DNA of 64,000 nt. It comes from Breoghania sp037026715. GTDB lineage: Bacteria > Pseudomonadota > Alphaproteobacteria > Rhizobiales > Stappiaceae. Within the stretch, counting starts at the first letter, position 1, and each line of letters starts with the position of its first letter. Where the stretch lies: contig NZ_JBANCG010000002.1 of assembly GCF_037026715.1 (NCBI RefSeq), forward strand, positions 558,001 through 622,000, given 5' to 3'. Under the pieces are notes generated by a model. It did not search any database. It was not told where the DNA came from and saw nothing but the letters and a program-made list of their open reading frames with translations. The translations under genes and the position numbers were made by a program. Positions 8,123 through 19,191 of this stretch are shown piece by piece.

Positions 8123-9509
8123 GCTCGTCCGCACGACGGCCTTCAAGCTCTCGGTCGTCTACCTGGCGGCCTTTGCGATCTTTTCGGTGTTGCTGGTGGT
8201 CTATATCGGCCACACCACCCAGCGCATGATGAGCGAGCAGATCAACGAGACGATCGAGGCGGAGGTCAAGGGTCTCGGCGAGCAATACGCCCAGGGCGGC
8301 ATCCGCCGGCTGATCGACGTGGTGGAACGGCGCGGCCGGCAGCCGGGCGCGAGCCTTTATCTCGTCACCGACTATTCGGGCGACTTCATCGCCGGCAACA
8401 TCGCCAAGCTCGAAGGCAGCATGCCGCGCGATCCGGAAGTGCCGATCCAGATCGTGCACTATCTGAGAAACGCCACGGATGCGCAGCCGCAGGAGGCGGC
8501 CGTTCGCGTCTTCGTTCTCCCCAACGGCTTCCACATCCTGATCGGCCGCGACATGAGCGAGGGCAAGCGCTTTCGCGAGGTGATCGGCTCCGCGCTCAGA
8601 ATCACGATCGCCGTGGTTGGCGTGCTGGCGGTGCTGAGCTGGCTCTTCGTCGGCCGCCGCGTCCTGCGCCGCATCGATGCTGTGTCGGACACGGGACGGC
8701 GCATCATGGAAGGCGATCTCTCCCGCCGCCTGCACGTGACCGGTTCGGGCGACGAGATCGACCGGCTGGCGGAAAACGTCAACGCCATGCTGGAGCGCAT
8801 CGAGCTCTTGATGCAGGGGCTGAAGGACGTTTCCGACAACATCGCCCACGACCTGAAGACGCCGCTGACCCGGCTCAGGAACCGGGTGGAGGCGGCGCTG
8901 CGCGAGGAGCCTTCCGTTGAGGGTTACCGCGATGCGCTTGAGGCGACCATCGAGGAGAGCGACCAACTGATCCGCATCTTCAACGCGCTGCTGAAGATCG
9001 CGCGGGTGGAGGCGGGCTCGCCGGACGAGGGCATGGAGCGGGTGGACGCCTGCGAGATCGCGCGCGAGATGGCCGAACTCTACGAGCCGGTCGCCGAGGA
9101 TGACGGCGTGACGTTCACCGCCGATATCTGCGATCATGCTCCGGTCGAGGGGTCGCGCGAACTGATCGCCCAGGCGCTCGCCAATCTCGTCGACAACGCG
9201 CTGAAATACGGCTTGCTGGCGATGCGGGAGGACGATGGACGCGAGAAGCTGCACATCGCCCTGAATGTCGCTTGCGGCGGCGACGAGGTGGTGATGACGG
9301 TCGCCGACAACGGTCCGGGCATTCCGGAAAAGGATCACGAGCGGGTGCTGCGCCGGTTTGTCAGGTTGGAGGAAAGCCGGACCGCGCCGGGCTCCGGCCT
9401 CGGCCTGTCGCTGGTACAGGCAGTCGCCCATCTCCACCGCGGCAAGCTGGAACTCGCCGACAACGCGCCGGGGCTGATAGCGCGGTTGCGGTTGCCGAAA
9501 GCGGGGTGA
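8106..9509 (+). CDS. HAMP-domain sensor histidine kinase
   Basis: Inner-membrane sensor kinase partnered with the upstream regulator. It starts at GTG 8106, overlapping the regulator by 17 nt, and gives 467 residues. Layout: membrane helix (about 11-33), short periplasmic sensor (about 34-155), second helix (about 160-185), HAMP linker, dimerisation/phosphoacceptor box DNIAHDLKTPLTRLRNR with His248, and an ATPase domain with N-box (LANLVDNALKYG), G1 (VADNGPGIPEK) and G2 (GSGLGLSLVQAV). All kinase motifs are intact. The periplasmic part is too short and generic to predict a ligand. Confidence 0.9.
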   Translation: MTTLGKLVRTTAFKLSVVYLAAFAIFSVLLVVYIGHTTQRMMSEQINETIEAEVKGLGEQYAQGGIRRLIDVVERRGRQPGASLYLVTDYSGDFIAGNIAKLEGSMPRDPEVPIQIVHYLRNATDAQPQEAAVRVFVLPNGFHILIGRDMSEGKRFREVIGSALRITIAVVGVLAVLSWLFVGRRVLRRIDAVSDTGRRIMEGDLSRRLHVTGSGDEIDRLAENVNAMLERIELLMQGLKDVSDNIAHDLKTPLTRLRNRVEAALREEPSVEGYRDALEATIEESDQLIRIFNALLKIARVEAGSPDEGMERVDACEIAREMAELYEPVAEDDGVTFTADICDHAPVEGSRELIAQALANLVDNALKYGLLAMREDDGREKLHIALNVACGGDEVVMTVADNGPGIPEKDHERVLRRFVRLEESRTAPGSGLGLSLVQAVAHLHRGKLELADNAPGLIARLRLPKAG

Positions 9510-9559
9510 GAGCGATCGGATGAATTCCGCGATACGCTTCCGCCGAACCGTGAGCAGAT

Positions 9560-10258
9560 CTAGCGCTCGCCGGGAAATGTGGAGTAGACGCGCCGGAGCC
9601 TCGGATCGTCCAGAATGCTTGCCGGGGTGATGATCTCGGTGTCGAGGATCCGCTGCCAGCAGGCCTCGATCCCAGCACTCGCGCTGCTCTTGCAGTCCGG
9701 ATTGTTCCGCCACTCGTGAAGAAACACCGCCCGGCCTTCCGGCGTATCGGCCCCGAGGTCGCGCAGGCGCCGGAATTTGCCGAGCTCGACTCCAGCCTCG
9801 GCATAGGCCGTCCAGACGAGCTCCGCGTCGTAGAATGCCGATGTTTCCCGCCGGAAGAACGGGTCGTAGGGTTTCATGTAGTGGTGGTCGTATGCTGCCT
9901 TGATGGCGGGATGGTTTTCGTGCGCGGGGTGTTCAAGTCCCTCCAAGCGATAGACGGCGTAGTGCCCCCCGCTCCCGCGCGCGACGAAATCCTCGATATC
10001 GGCTTCGAACACGCCCTCCTGCGGTGTGGCGTCGATGACATAGGGCCCGCCGCCGGTGTTGCGCATGATGCCGATATGCGTCAGGCGGCTGCCCGTCGCC
10101 TTTTTCAGAAAGGTCGCCAGAGGGCCCGTTGTTTCCAGGACGACGAGATCCCCGCTTTCCAGCCCCTGCCATATCTCGTCGGCGGTGGCGGGAGAAAGAG
10201 GGGCGAGGGCGAGGGAGCAGACAAGAAACAGCCTTCTCAAATGAATTTCCAATCGCAT
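9560..10258 (-). CDS. YiiX/YebB-like NlpC/P60-type protein lacking the usual catalytic Cys
   Basis: Exported protein of 232 residues with a signal peptide (LFLVCSLALAPLSPATA). The body resembles the YiiX/YaeF circularly permuted papain-like family: GDLVVLETTGPLATFLKKATG, the catalytic-type His in SRLTHIGIM, and the late segment FYDAELVWTAYAEAG. In active members the equivalent of that segment reads Tyr-Cys-Ser-Glu-Leu-Val-Trp; here it reads Tyr-Asp-Ala-Glu-Leu-Val-Trp, so the nucleophilic Cys seems to be replaced by Asp. If the alignment is right, the protein may be a binding or inactive relative rather than a hydrolase. It is convergent with the kinase gene and divergent from glnE. Confidence 0.7.
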   Translation of the reverse strand: MRLEIHLRRLFLVCSLALAPLSPATADEIWQGLESGDLVVLETTGPLATFLKKATGSRLTHIGIMRNTGGGPYVIDATPQEGVFEADIEDFVARGSGGHYAVYRLEGLEHPAHENHPAIKAAYDHHYMKPYDPFFRRETSAFYDAELVWTAYAEAGVELGKFRRLRDLGADTPEGRAVFLHEWRNNPDCKSSASAGIEACWQRILDTEIITPASILDDPRLRRVYSTFPGER

Positions 10259-10492
10259 TGCAATGTTCGCCTTGTCGTTGAAAAACGGTCGACTTTGGGA
10301 TGGGCCGGAGATGCGGGCCCGCAGGCCGGGGTATGAAACCGCATGCGGTGGGCTCGTTCAAGCGCAACGGGGGGAATGACAGGCCGGGCGTGCGGCTTCA
10401 ACAAGACAGCGGCGGCCTTCCGTCAGGGATGACAGCGCCCGTCGAAACTGGCAAACGGGGTGGCAACAAAGCACAAGGGTGGAGAGAGCCTC

Positions 10493-13510
<3,018 letters not shown>

Positions 13511-13602
13511 AGGCGCGGTTCATCCAGGGTTCAGCCGGCCGATGTCATGTTGCAGCCATACCAGGCATCGAGGATGTCGATGCAAGAGGAGTTGCACAGG
13601 CT

Positions 13603-14346
13603 ATGACAGCGAAAACGACGAAGACCTTCACCCGCACGCTCATTCTTTCCGGCGCAGCCGTCGCCGTGGCGGCGTCCGCCTTCGCCGGAGTTGCGGTGGC
13701 GCAGGGCCGGATGATGCAGCCCGGGGCCAACGGCCCGGCCGACGGGCCCGATGGCCGCCAGGGCGGCCCCAGGATGGGCATGTTCCAGATGATGGACACG
13801 AACAAGGACGGCAAGGTGACCCGGGAAGAGTTTCTCGATCGCGCCGGCCCCTTCTTCGCCCGCTTCGATGTGAACAAGGACGGCACGGTCACCAAGGAGG
13901 AGATCGTCCAGGTCATGACCAAGCGGATGGAAGAGCGTGCCGCGCGCATGACCGCTCCCTTCGACGCCAACGGCGATGGCACGGTGACCAAGGAAGAGTT
14001 CGATGCCTTCCGCGCAAAGCGTTTCGCCCTGCTCGACCGCAATGACGACGGCGAGGTCGACGCGGAGGAGCTGCGCATCATGGCGCCGATGATGGGGCAG
14101 GGCGGTGGCTGGCGCGGCTATCATCGTGGCTGGGGCCATCACAAGGGCCACGGCTGGGGCAAGGGCGGGCCGTGCCCGGCCGCGATGCGTGGCGGCATGA
14201 TGCCGAATGGCATGGGATACGGCATGATGCCGAACGGCATGGGCTCCGGCGGAATGGGCTGGGGAATGCAGGACGATGACGACGCGTCCTCTGCTCCGGC
14301 CGATCTCGACAACGGCCGTTCGCAGGACACTGACGCGGCACAGTAA
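13603..14346 (+). CDS. exported four-EF-hand protein with Gly/His/Met-rich tail
   Basis: Predicted calcium-binding periplasmic or secreted protein. The start at ATG 13603 (after AAGAGGAG) puts the signal peptide TLILSGAAVAVAASAFAGVAVAQ at the N-terminus; the in-frame ATG at 13507, overlapping glnE, would add 32 residues and bury it. Four canonical loops begin at Asp65 (DTNKDGKVTREE), Asp89 (DVNKDGTVTKEE), Asp121 (DANGDGTVTKEE) and Asp145 (DRNDDGEVDAEE). Residues about 167-222 are a low-complexity tail: a His/Gly/Trp block (HRGWGHHKGHGWGKGG) then repeats of MMPNGMG. The tail could bind transition metals, but this is inference. 247 residues; an intrinsic terminator follows. Confidence 0.85.
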   Translation: MTAKTTKTFTRTLILSGAAVAVAASAFAGVAVAQGRMMQPGANGPADGPDGRQGGPRMGMFQMMDTNKDGKVTREEFLDRAGPFFARFDVNKDGTVTKEEIVQVMTKRMEERAARMTAPFDANGDGTVTKEEFDAFRAKRFALLDRNDDGEVDAEELRIMAPMMGQGGGWRGYHRGWGHHKGHGWGKGGPCPAAMRGGMMPNGMGYGMMPNGMGSGGMGWGMQDDDDASSAPADLDNGRSQDTDAAQ

Positions 14347-14370
14347 GCCGGGCGCAGCCGACGCATTGCC

Positions 14371-14412
14371 ATACGAGAAAAGAGGGGGCCGCAATTGCGG
14401 CCCTTTTCGTAT
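14371..14412 (+). terminator. intrinsic terminator after the EF-hand gene
   Basis: GGGCCGCAATTGCGGCCC forms a GC-rich hairpin followed by TTTTCG. The stem extends outward because ATACGA on the left pairs with TCGTAT on the right. The A-rich left side means it could also terminate from the opposite direction. Confidence 0.85.
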
Positions 14413-14466
14413 ACAGGGTGCGGCGACCGAATGCCTTGAAGCGACGAGAAGAAAAAGGACTGTTGC

Positions 14467-15441
14467 GTGAAGACACTGTTCGCCGTGCTGCTTGCCAGCG
14501 GAGCTGCCATCGCAACCGCGGGCGCCAGCGAGACGATGACGCAAAGCGATTGCCGGAATGCCTTCGATGCGATCGTCGGCCTGAACGTAGGCCACGACGT
14601 GACAACGGAGGGCCCTGTCACGGTAGAGGACGGGCACTGCCGTGTGGAAGGGGTCGTGGTCCGGACCCGGGGGGGCTCAACGTATACGCCCCTGCTGCGG
14701 GCCGAAGCGATCACCTGGACAGGGCGCGGCCTTGAGACGCTTGGCGAGGGACGGCCGCCGCATGCCGTCGATCTCACTGTGATCGGCGCTTATCCCGACC
14801 CTTCCGCTGCGCTCGATGGCAAAAGTGGCATGGAGTGGTTCCGATGGTCCCTGCGCGTCGGTGCGGAGGCCGCCAAGAGGGATCTGCATCTGGCCTACGA
14901 GTGGGATCCGCAAACGCGCGATCTGATCATCTCCGACTTCTCGGTGGATTCGCTCGGCGACAACGACACGCGGATGACGGCCTCCTTTTCCAATGTGGAC
15001 CTGGCGCGCGCGCCGGAGGGCATTGAGGAATTGACGAAGGTGCGGATCAACGAGATCACCTTTGAAAGCGGGTTTCACGGCCAGTTCGAGCAGGTCTTCG
15101 TCCAGACGTTCGGCGGCGTGCTCGGCAATGCGTTCGGCGCGAAGCCCGATACGTTCATGGACGGCCTTCGCAAGACCGCCACCGCCTGGATCGCGGCCGC
15201 CCCCGCCCCACTCGTGCCGCAGGCCTCCGGCGATGCGCTGAACGCCTTCATCGCAACCTTGCCGCATCCGCGCGGTCATCTGAGCCTGGCGGTGAGTGGG
15301 CCGGAGGGCGGCATCGACGTTAGCCGGCTTCTGCAAGGTGCGGCCCGGGGCGAGATCCGCACCGTGGAGGACGTCGCGAAGGCATTGCCCGGCACTCGTG
15401 TGACCGCGGAATGGCAGCCGGACACTTCCGGCCGGCGCTAG
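14467..15441 (+). CDS. exported protein of unknown function
   Basis: A 324-residue protein starting at GTG, preceded by AAAAAGGA. It has a clear signal peptide (MKTLFAVLLASGAAIATAGAS, cleavage about residue 20). The mature part looks beta-rich with alternating hydrophobic residues, and has one early Cys pair (SDCRNAF and GHCRVEG) that could form a disulfide. No catalytic motif, lipobox or membrane helix was recognised. It stands alone between a terminator and a 500-bp repeat-bearing gap. The reading frame, signal peptide and ribosome-binding site make it a real gene; its function is unknown. Confidence 0.75.
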   Translation: MKTLFAVLLASGAAIATAGASETMTQSDCRNAFDAIVGLNVGHDVTTEGPVTVEDGHCRVEGVVVRTRGGSTYTPLLRAEAITWTGRGLETLGEGRPPHAVDLTVIGAYPDPSAALDGKSGMEWFRWSLRVGAEAAKRDLHLAYEWDPQTRDLIISDFSVDSLGDNDTRMTASFSNVDLARAPEGIEELTKVRINEITFESGFHGQFEQVFVQTFGGVLGNAFGAKPDTFMDGLRKTATAWIAAAPAPLVPQASGDALNAFIATLPHPRGHLSLAVSGPEGGIDVSRLLQGAARGEIRTVEDVAKALPGTRVTAEWQPDTSGRR

Positions 15442-15488
15442 AGCATATTCCGATCAGATTGAGGCAATCTGATCGATAAGAATGTGCT
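15442..15488. repeat. hairpin repeat, copy 2 of the dispersed family
   Basis: Inner arms CGATCAGATTG (15451-15461) and CAATCTGATCG (15465-15475) pair perfectly around AGG. Outer flanks AGCATATTC and GAATGTGCT pair at eight of nine positions. Sequence and flanks (GAGCAT ... GCTCAAG) match the hairpin at 5341-5371. Confidence 0.7.
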
Positions 15489-15511
15489 CAAGGCTTGATC
15501 TGGAGAATATT

Positions 15512-15538
15512 CCGACCGGATCGATCGGATCCGGTCGG
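15512..15538. repeat. hairpin repeat, copy 3 (diverged)
   Basis: Arms CCGACCGGATC and GATCCGGTCGG pair perfectly around GATCG. The left flank AATATT resembles copies 1 and 2, but the arms have changed together so that pairing is kept. That suggests the structure, rather than the sequence, is maintained. Confidence 0.6.
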
Positions 15539-15561
15539 CAAGAAATAGCTCTCGAGCAACG

Positions 15562-15635
15562 CATGGTTTGGCGGGTCGTCGGGTCGCCCGTCCTTCGAGA
15601 CGGACATACCCGCGCCCCGCGCCAGCCAAACCATG
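15562..15635. repeat. long-stem inverted repeat, 11-bp outer arms
   Basis: CATGGTTTGGC at 15562-15572 and GCCAAACCATG at 15625-15635 are perfect inverted arms. Between them lie further complementary parts (CGGGT...ACCCG and GTCC...GGAC). The whole could fold into a stem of more than 20 bp. Confidence 0.6.
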
Positions 15636-15950
15636 AAACGCCTCAGCATCTACCGGTCGGATTCTCTCTGTCCGGTCGGTAAAACGTCTTTCCAAGCTGC
15701 TTTGTTCTTGTAGAGATTCAAAAGTAAAAGTCCGTACAAACGGATTTTTCCGCATGTGGCAAATTGTATGCCCGAGGTGGAGACTATTGCGTCCAAGCAA
15801 CGTCGGGAGTAGTCGGGATGGGGTCTCGAATATAATTCGTTCGGGCGGGCGGTTATTCGAGGTCGCTGTCGGTCGAGGGGGATCTGCGGCAAGATTTGGC
15901 GCGGGTTTGTAAAAAATACTGACCCAATAGACAGTTCAAAGGAACCGACC

Positions 15951-16448
15951 ATGCGAAAAATGCTGCTTTCGTGGATCGTCGCTCTCTCGATTGTGTTGTT
16001 CGGCGGCGTCTCGGCCTTCGCGGGCGATGTCGTCAAGACCCTGCCGGGCGATATCACCCTGGCTCAGGCACAGAAGATCATCGCGGCCGCGTTGAAGAAG
16101 GCCGAGGAAATCAAGGTGCCGATGAATATTGCCGTCGTCGATGCCGGCGGCAACCTGAAGGCCTTCGTCCGTCAGGAAGACGCCTTTATCGGTAGCATCG
16201 ACATCTCGATCAAGAAGGCGGTGACCGCCCGCTACTTCAACATGACCACCCGCGATCTGGGCGCGGTGTCCCAGGTCGGGCAGCCGCTCTATGGCATCGA
16301 GGCCAGCAACCATGGCCTGATCCTGTTCGCCGGCGGCGTTCCGCTGGTGGATGCGCACAACGTCATCATCGGTGCGATCGGCGTCAGCGGCGGCAGCGTG
16401 GACGAGGACGAGAGCGTCGCCAAGGCGGGCGCCGCCGTCCTCAAGTAG
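15951..16448 (+). CDS. exported haem-binding protein, GlcG/HbpS family
   Basis: A 165-residue protein with a signal peptide (MLLSWIVALSIVLFGGVSAFAG) followed by one GlcG/HbpS (DUF336) domain. Typical segments are ITLAQAQKIIAAALKKAEE, MNIAVVDAGGNLKAFVRQEDAF, SIDISIKKAVTAR and GAIGVSGGSVDEDESVAKAG. Members of this fold bind haem or small metabolites; secreted HbpS forms oligomers and protects against oxidative stress in Streptomyces. The role here is not clear. The ATG follows AAAGGAACCGACC. It is a single-gene unit closed by an intrinsic terminator. Confidence 0.85.
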   Translation: MRKMLLSWIVALSIVLFGGVSAFAGDVVKTLPGDITLAQAQKIIAAALKKAEEIKVPMNIAVVDAGGNLKAFVRQEDAFIGSIDISIKKAVTARYFNMTTRDLGAVSQVGQPLYGIEASNHGLILFAGGVPLVDAHNVIIGAIGVSGGSVDEDESVAKAGAAVLK

Positions 16449-16498
16449 GACGGCTCCTGCCAAGGCGCCGCGCTTTGGCAACATGATGCGTGACAGTC

Positions 16499-16530
16499 GG
16501 AAGCCCGGGATTTTCCGGGCTTCCGTGTTT
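16499..16530 (+). terminator. intrinsic terminator after the HbpS-family gene
   Basis: GGAAGCCCGG and CCGGGCTTCC pair perfectly around GATTTT, followed by GTGTTT. The T-run is short but the stem is strong. It lies between this gene and the convergent histidine-kinase gene. Confidence 0.75.
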
Positions 16531-16593
16531 CTCGAGAGGTTTTCGTGAGGGAGCGGCGGGCGTAAGCGCGGCAGCGGTCGGCGCCGCTCGATC

Positions 16594-19002
16594 TCAGGCC
16601 CGCAGGGCCTTCGCCGGGGCGCTGTCTTCGGCTGCCGTCAGGCGCGGCGAGCCGTCTTCGTGCTTGACCGGGAGGGTGACCGTCACCGTGGTGCCGAGGC
16701 CGACGCGGGACTTGATTTCCATCGTGCCGTCGTGGAGATCGACCAGCGAGCGGGCGATGGCGAGGCCGAGGCCGGAACCCTGGTGGCTCTTGGTGAACTG
16801 GTTTTCCACCTGCACGAACGGGTTCGCCAGCCGGGCGATGTCCTTCTTGGCGATGCCGATGCCGTTGTCGGCGATCGAAATCGCGACATAGGCCTTGCCG
16901 CTGGGGCGCGCCGTCACGGTCATCTTTCCGCCCTTGGGGGTGAACTTCACCGCGTTCGACATCAGGTTCAGCAGGATCTGGCGGACGGCCTTGCTGTCGG
17001 CGTTGATCGCGAGGTCCGTCGCTACATCGCGTTCGACTGCGATCTCCTTGGCGTCCGCCTCCGGCGTGATCACGCGCACTGTCTCGTCGATGAAGCTCGC
17101 CAGATTGAGTTCGTCGAAGGAGAGATCCAGCCGGCCGGCCTCGATCTTCGACATGTCGAGAATGTCGTTGATGACGCCGAGCAGATGCGTGCCGGATTTG
17201 TGGATGTCGCGGCAGTAGTCGCCGTACTTCTCCGAGCCCAGCTCGCCGAACATGCCGCCGACCATGATCTCGGAAAAGCCGATGATGGCGTTCAGCGGGG
17301 TCCTGAGCTCATGGCTCATGTTGGCGAGGAATTCCGACTTTGCGCGGTTGGCATCCTCGGCGCGGGTCTTTTCCTCGGCATACTTCTCCGCAAGCTCGAC
17401 GAGCTGCTGGGCCTGATATTCCAGCTTCTGGCGCGACTGGCGCAGGTCGGCGACGGTCGCCATCAGGCGCCGCTCGCTGTCCATCAGCTTTTCCTCGTGC
17501 AGCTTGCGAGCGGTGATGTCGGTGCCCACCGACACGTAGCCGCCATCCTTGGTGCGGCGCTCGGAAATCTGCAGCCAGCGTCCGTCTTCCAGCTGCGCCT
17601 CGTAGAAGCGCGAGCCGGCGGGCAGGCTGTCGGCCGGCTTGATGTGCGTGGTGACGACGGGCTGGCGGGCGTTCTCCATCACCTCCGAATAGGGCATGCC
17701 GGCCTGGATGCGGGCGGCGGGCAGGTTGTGCAGCTCCATGTAGTTGGTGTTGCACATCACCAGTTCGTTGGAGGCATCCCACAGCACGAAGGCTTCCGAG
17801 ATCGTCTCGATGGCATCGCGCAGGCGCAGGTCGGCGGTGCGCGAGGATTCCTCAAGCTGGCGCTGCTCGGTCACGTCGACGACGATGCCGATCAGATGCG
17901 GCGAGGCGGCGCCGGGCTCCTGCACCACCTCGGCGCGCGCCCGCGTCCAGATCCACGAGCCGTTGGCATGCCGCATGCGGAACATGCGGTCCACCGTCGT
18001 CTCGCCGGTCTCCAGCAATTCGGAGGCGATTTCGTAGAGATCGCCGTCCTCGGGGTGCATGAGCGCGGCCCAGTCGGCGAACCCGACGAGGTCGTCGCTG
18101 GGCGGCTGGCCGAGAATCTCGTAAAGGCTTTCCGACCAGAACATCCGGCCGCGGCCGAGGTCCCAGTCGAACAGGCCGCATCGCCCGCGGTTGAGGGCGG
18201 TGTCGATGCGGGTGCGGGCCGCGGCGTAGATCTCGTCGGCCTGCTCGGCGCGGGCGGCCTGGCTGTAGAAGGCGTAGATGAGGACGATGAGAACCGACGA
18301 CGTGCCGACGAAAAGCGTGACCGTGGCGTGGAGCGACGAGCGCCAGCCGGCGAAGATGTCGTCGACCGACTGCAGCACGGCGACCATGCCGAGCTTGCTG
18401 TCCAGGTGATGGACGGTCGCCAGAACCTCGTTGCTGTCGGCCTCGGCGATTTCCAGCACCCCGGCGCGCGCGCCGAAAGTCGTGAGCGGCTGGTTCGGGC
18501 CCATCAGCGAGATCAGCGAGCGCTGCTCCAGATCAGGGCGCGGCGGCTGGGAGGCGACGACGGTGCCTTCGGGATTGGTCACCAGGATCTGGCGGCCGAA
18601 GCTGGTGGCGCGCGGCGGCAGGGCCTCGGCGAGCGCATTGCGCAGCGCCGCCTGGTACCCGACCTCGGGAAGATTTTCCTCGGCCGAGGAAAGCCGGGCG
18701 GCGAGCGTCGTCGCGATAAGGGTGAGCTGGTCTCGGGCGCGGGCCTCTGTCTCCGCGTGCTCGCCGGTCATTTCCACAGCCCGGTAACAGGCGAGGGAGG
18801 CCACGAAGAGCAGGCTCAGGACAGGAATGGCGCGGCGCAGGATGCCTTCGGTGGAAACAAGGCGGGCATAGGCGGGGCGCGCCAGCAGCCGGATGTGTCC
18901 GGTGAGCGTCGTCTTTGGCGAACGGGCACTTGCTGATTTCCATCGCCTGGAAAAAAAGCCAAAACGTCGCCCTGTCGCGTTGCCGATGAAGGCCCGCGCC
19001 AT
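16594..19002 (-). CDS. PAS-domain sensor histidine kinase, PleC/DivJ/PdhS-like
   Basis: Membrane histidine kinase of 802 residues. The start at ATG 19002 follows GAAGGAA; an upstream in-frame TTG adds five residues. Layout: N-terminal membrane helix (about 45-65), extracytoplasmic sensor (about 66-210), second helix (about 215-235), two PAS regions (FDWDLGRGRMFWSESLYEIL; ISEAFVLWDASNELVMCNTN), a coiled-coil linker, and phosphoacceptor box ANMSHELRTPLNAIIGF with His564. The N-box (LLNLMSNAVKF), G1 (IADNGIGI) and G2 (QGSGLGLAIARS) of the ATPase domain are all present. The sequence after the His (SEIM...MFGELGSEKYGDYCRDIHKSG) is typical of the family that acts on DivK/PleD in alphaproteobacteria. 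No receiver domain is fused. Its target is inferred only. Confidence 0.85.
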   Translation of the reverse strand: MARAFIGNATGRRFGFFSRRWKSASARSPKTTLTGHIRLLARPAYARLVSTEGILRRAIPVLSLLFVASLACYRAVEMTGEHAETEARARDQLTLIATTLAARLSSAEENLPEVGYQAALRNALAEALPPRATSFGRQILVTNPEGTVVASQPPRPDLEQRSLISLMGPNQPLTTFGARAGVLEIAEADSNEVLATVHHLDSKLGMVAVLQSVDDIFAGWRSSLHATVTLFVGTSSVLIVLIYAFYSQAARAEQADEIYAAARTRIDTALNRGRCGLFDWDLGRGRMFWSESLYEILGQPPSDDLVGFADWAALMHPEDGDLYEIASELLETGETTVDRMFRMRHANGSWIWTRARAEVVQEPGAASPHLIGIVVDVTEQRQLEESSRTADLRLRDAIETISEAFVLWDASNELVMCNTNYMELHNLPAARIQAGMPYSEVMENARQPVVTTHIKPADSLPAGSRFYEAQLEDGRWLQISERRTKDGGYVSVGTDITARKLHEEKLMDSERRLMATVADLRQSRQKLEYQAQQLVELAEKYAEEKTRAEDANRAKSEFLANMSHELRTPLNAIIGFSEIMVGGMFGELGSEKYGDYCRDIHKSGTHLLGVINDILDMSKIEAGRLDLSFDELNLASFIDETVRVITPEADAKEIAVERDVATDLAINADSKAVRQILLNLMSNAVKFTPKGGKMTVTARPSGKAYVAISIADNGIGIAKKDIARLANPFVQVENQFTKSHQGSGLGLAIARSLVDLHDGTMEIKSRVGLGTTVTVTLPVKHEDGSPRLTAAEDSAPAKALRA

Positions 19003-19191
19003 TGGTATTTCCTTCAAAAGTGGTTGTCAGCCTCGTGGATCCGATGTACGCCGCACGCCCGAATCAGCTTCATTTGAATCCACGCGAATCATCTTGTCCA
19101 GAGTCCGCAGACAAAAAATAATCTACGGCTCCGGACAGGCATTAACCATTCGCGCTAACCTGTAGCGCAGTGCTGGCAAGGCGAATTGTGC

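Larger units (their letters stand above)
15442..15950. other. 509-bp gap with several palindromic repeats
   Basis: No coding region seen. It contains three inverted-repeat structures listed separately (15442-15488, 15512-15538, 15562-15635) and a looser CCGGTCGG-type pair around 15653-15680. The last 60 bp are AT-rich and carry the likely promoter region of the HbpS-family gene, whose start follows AAAGGAA. Confidence 0.6.
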
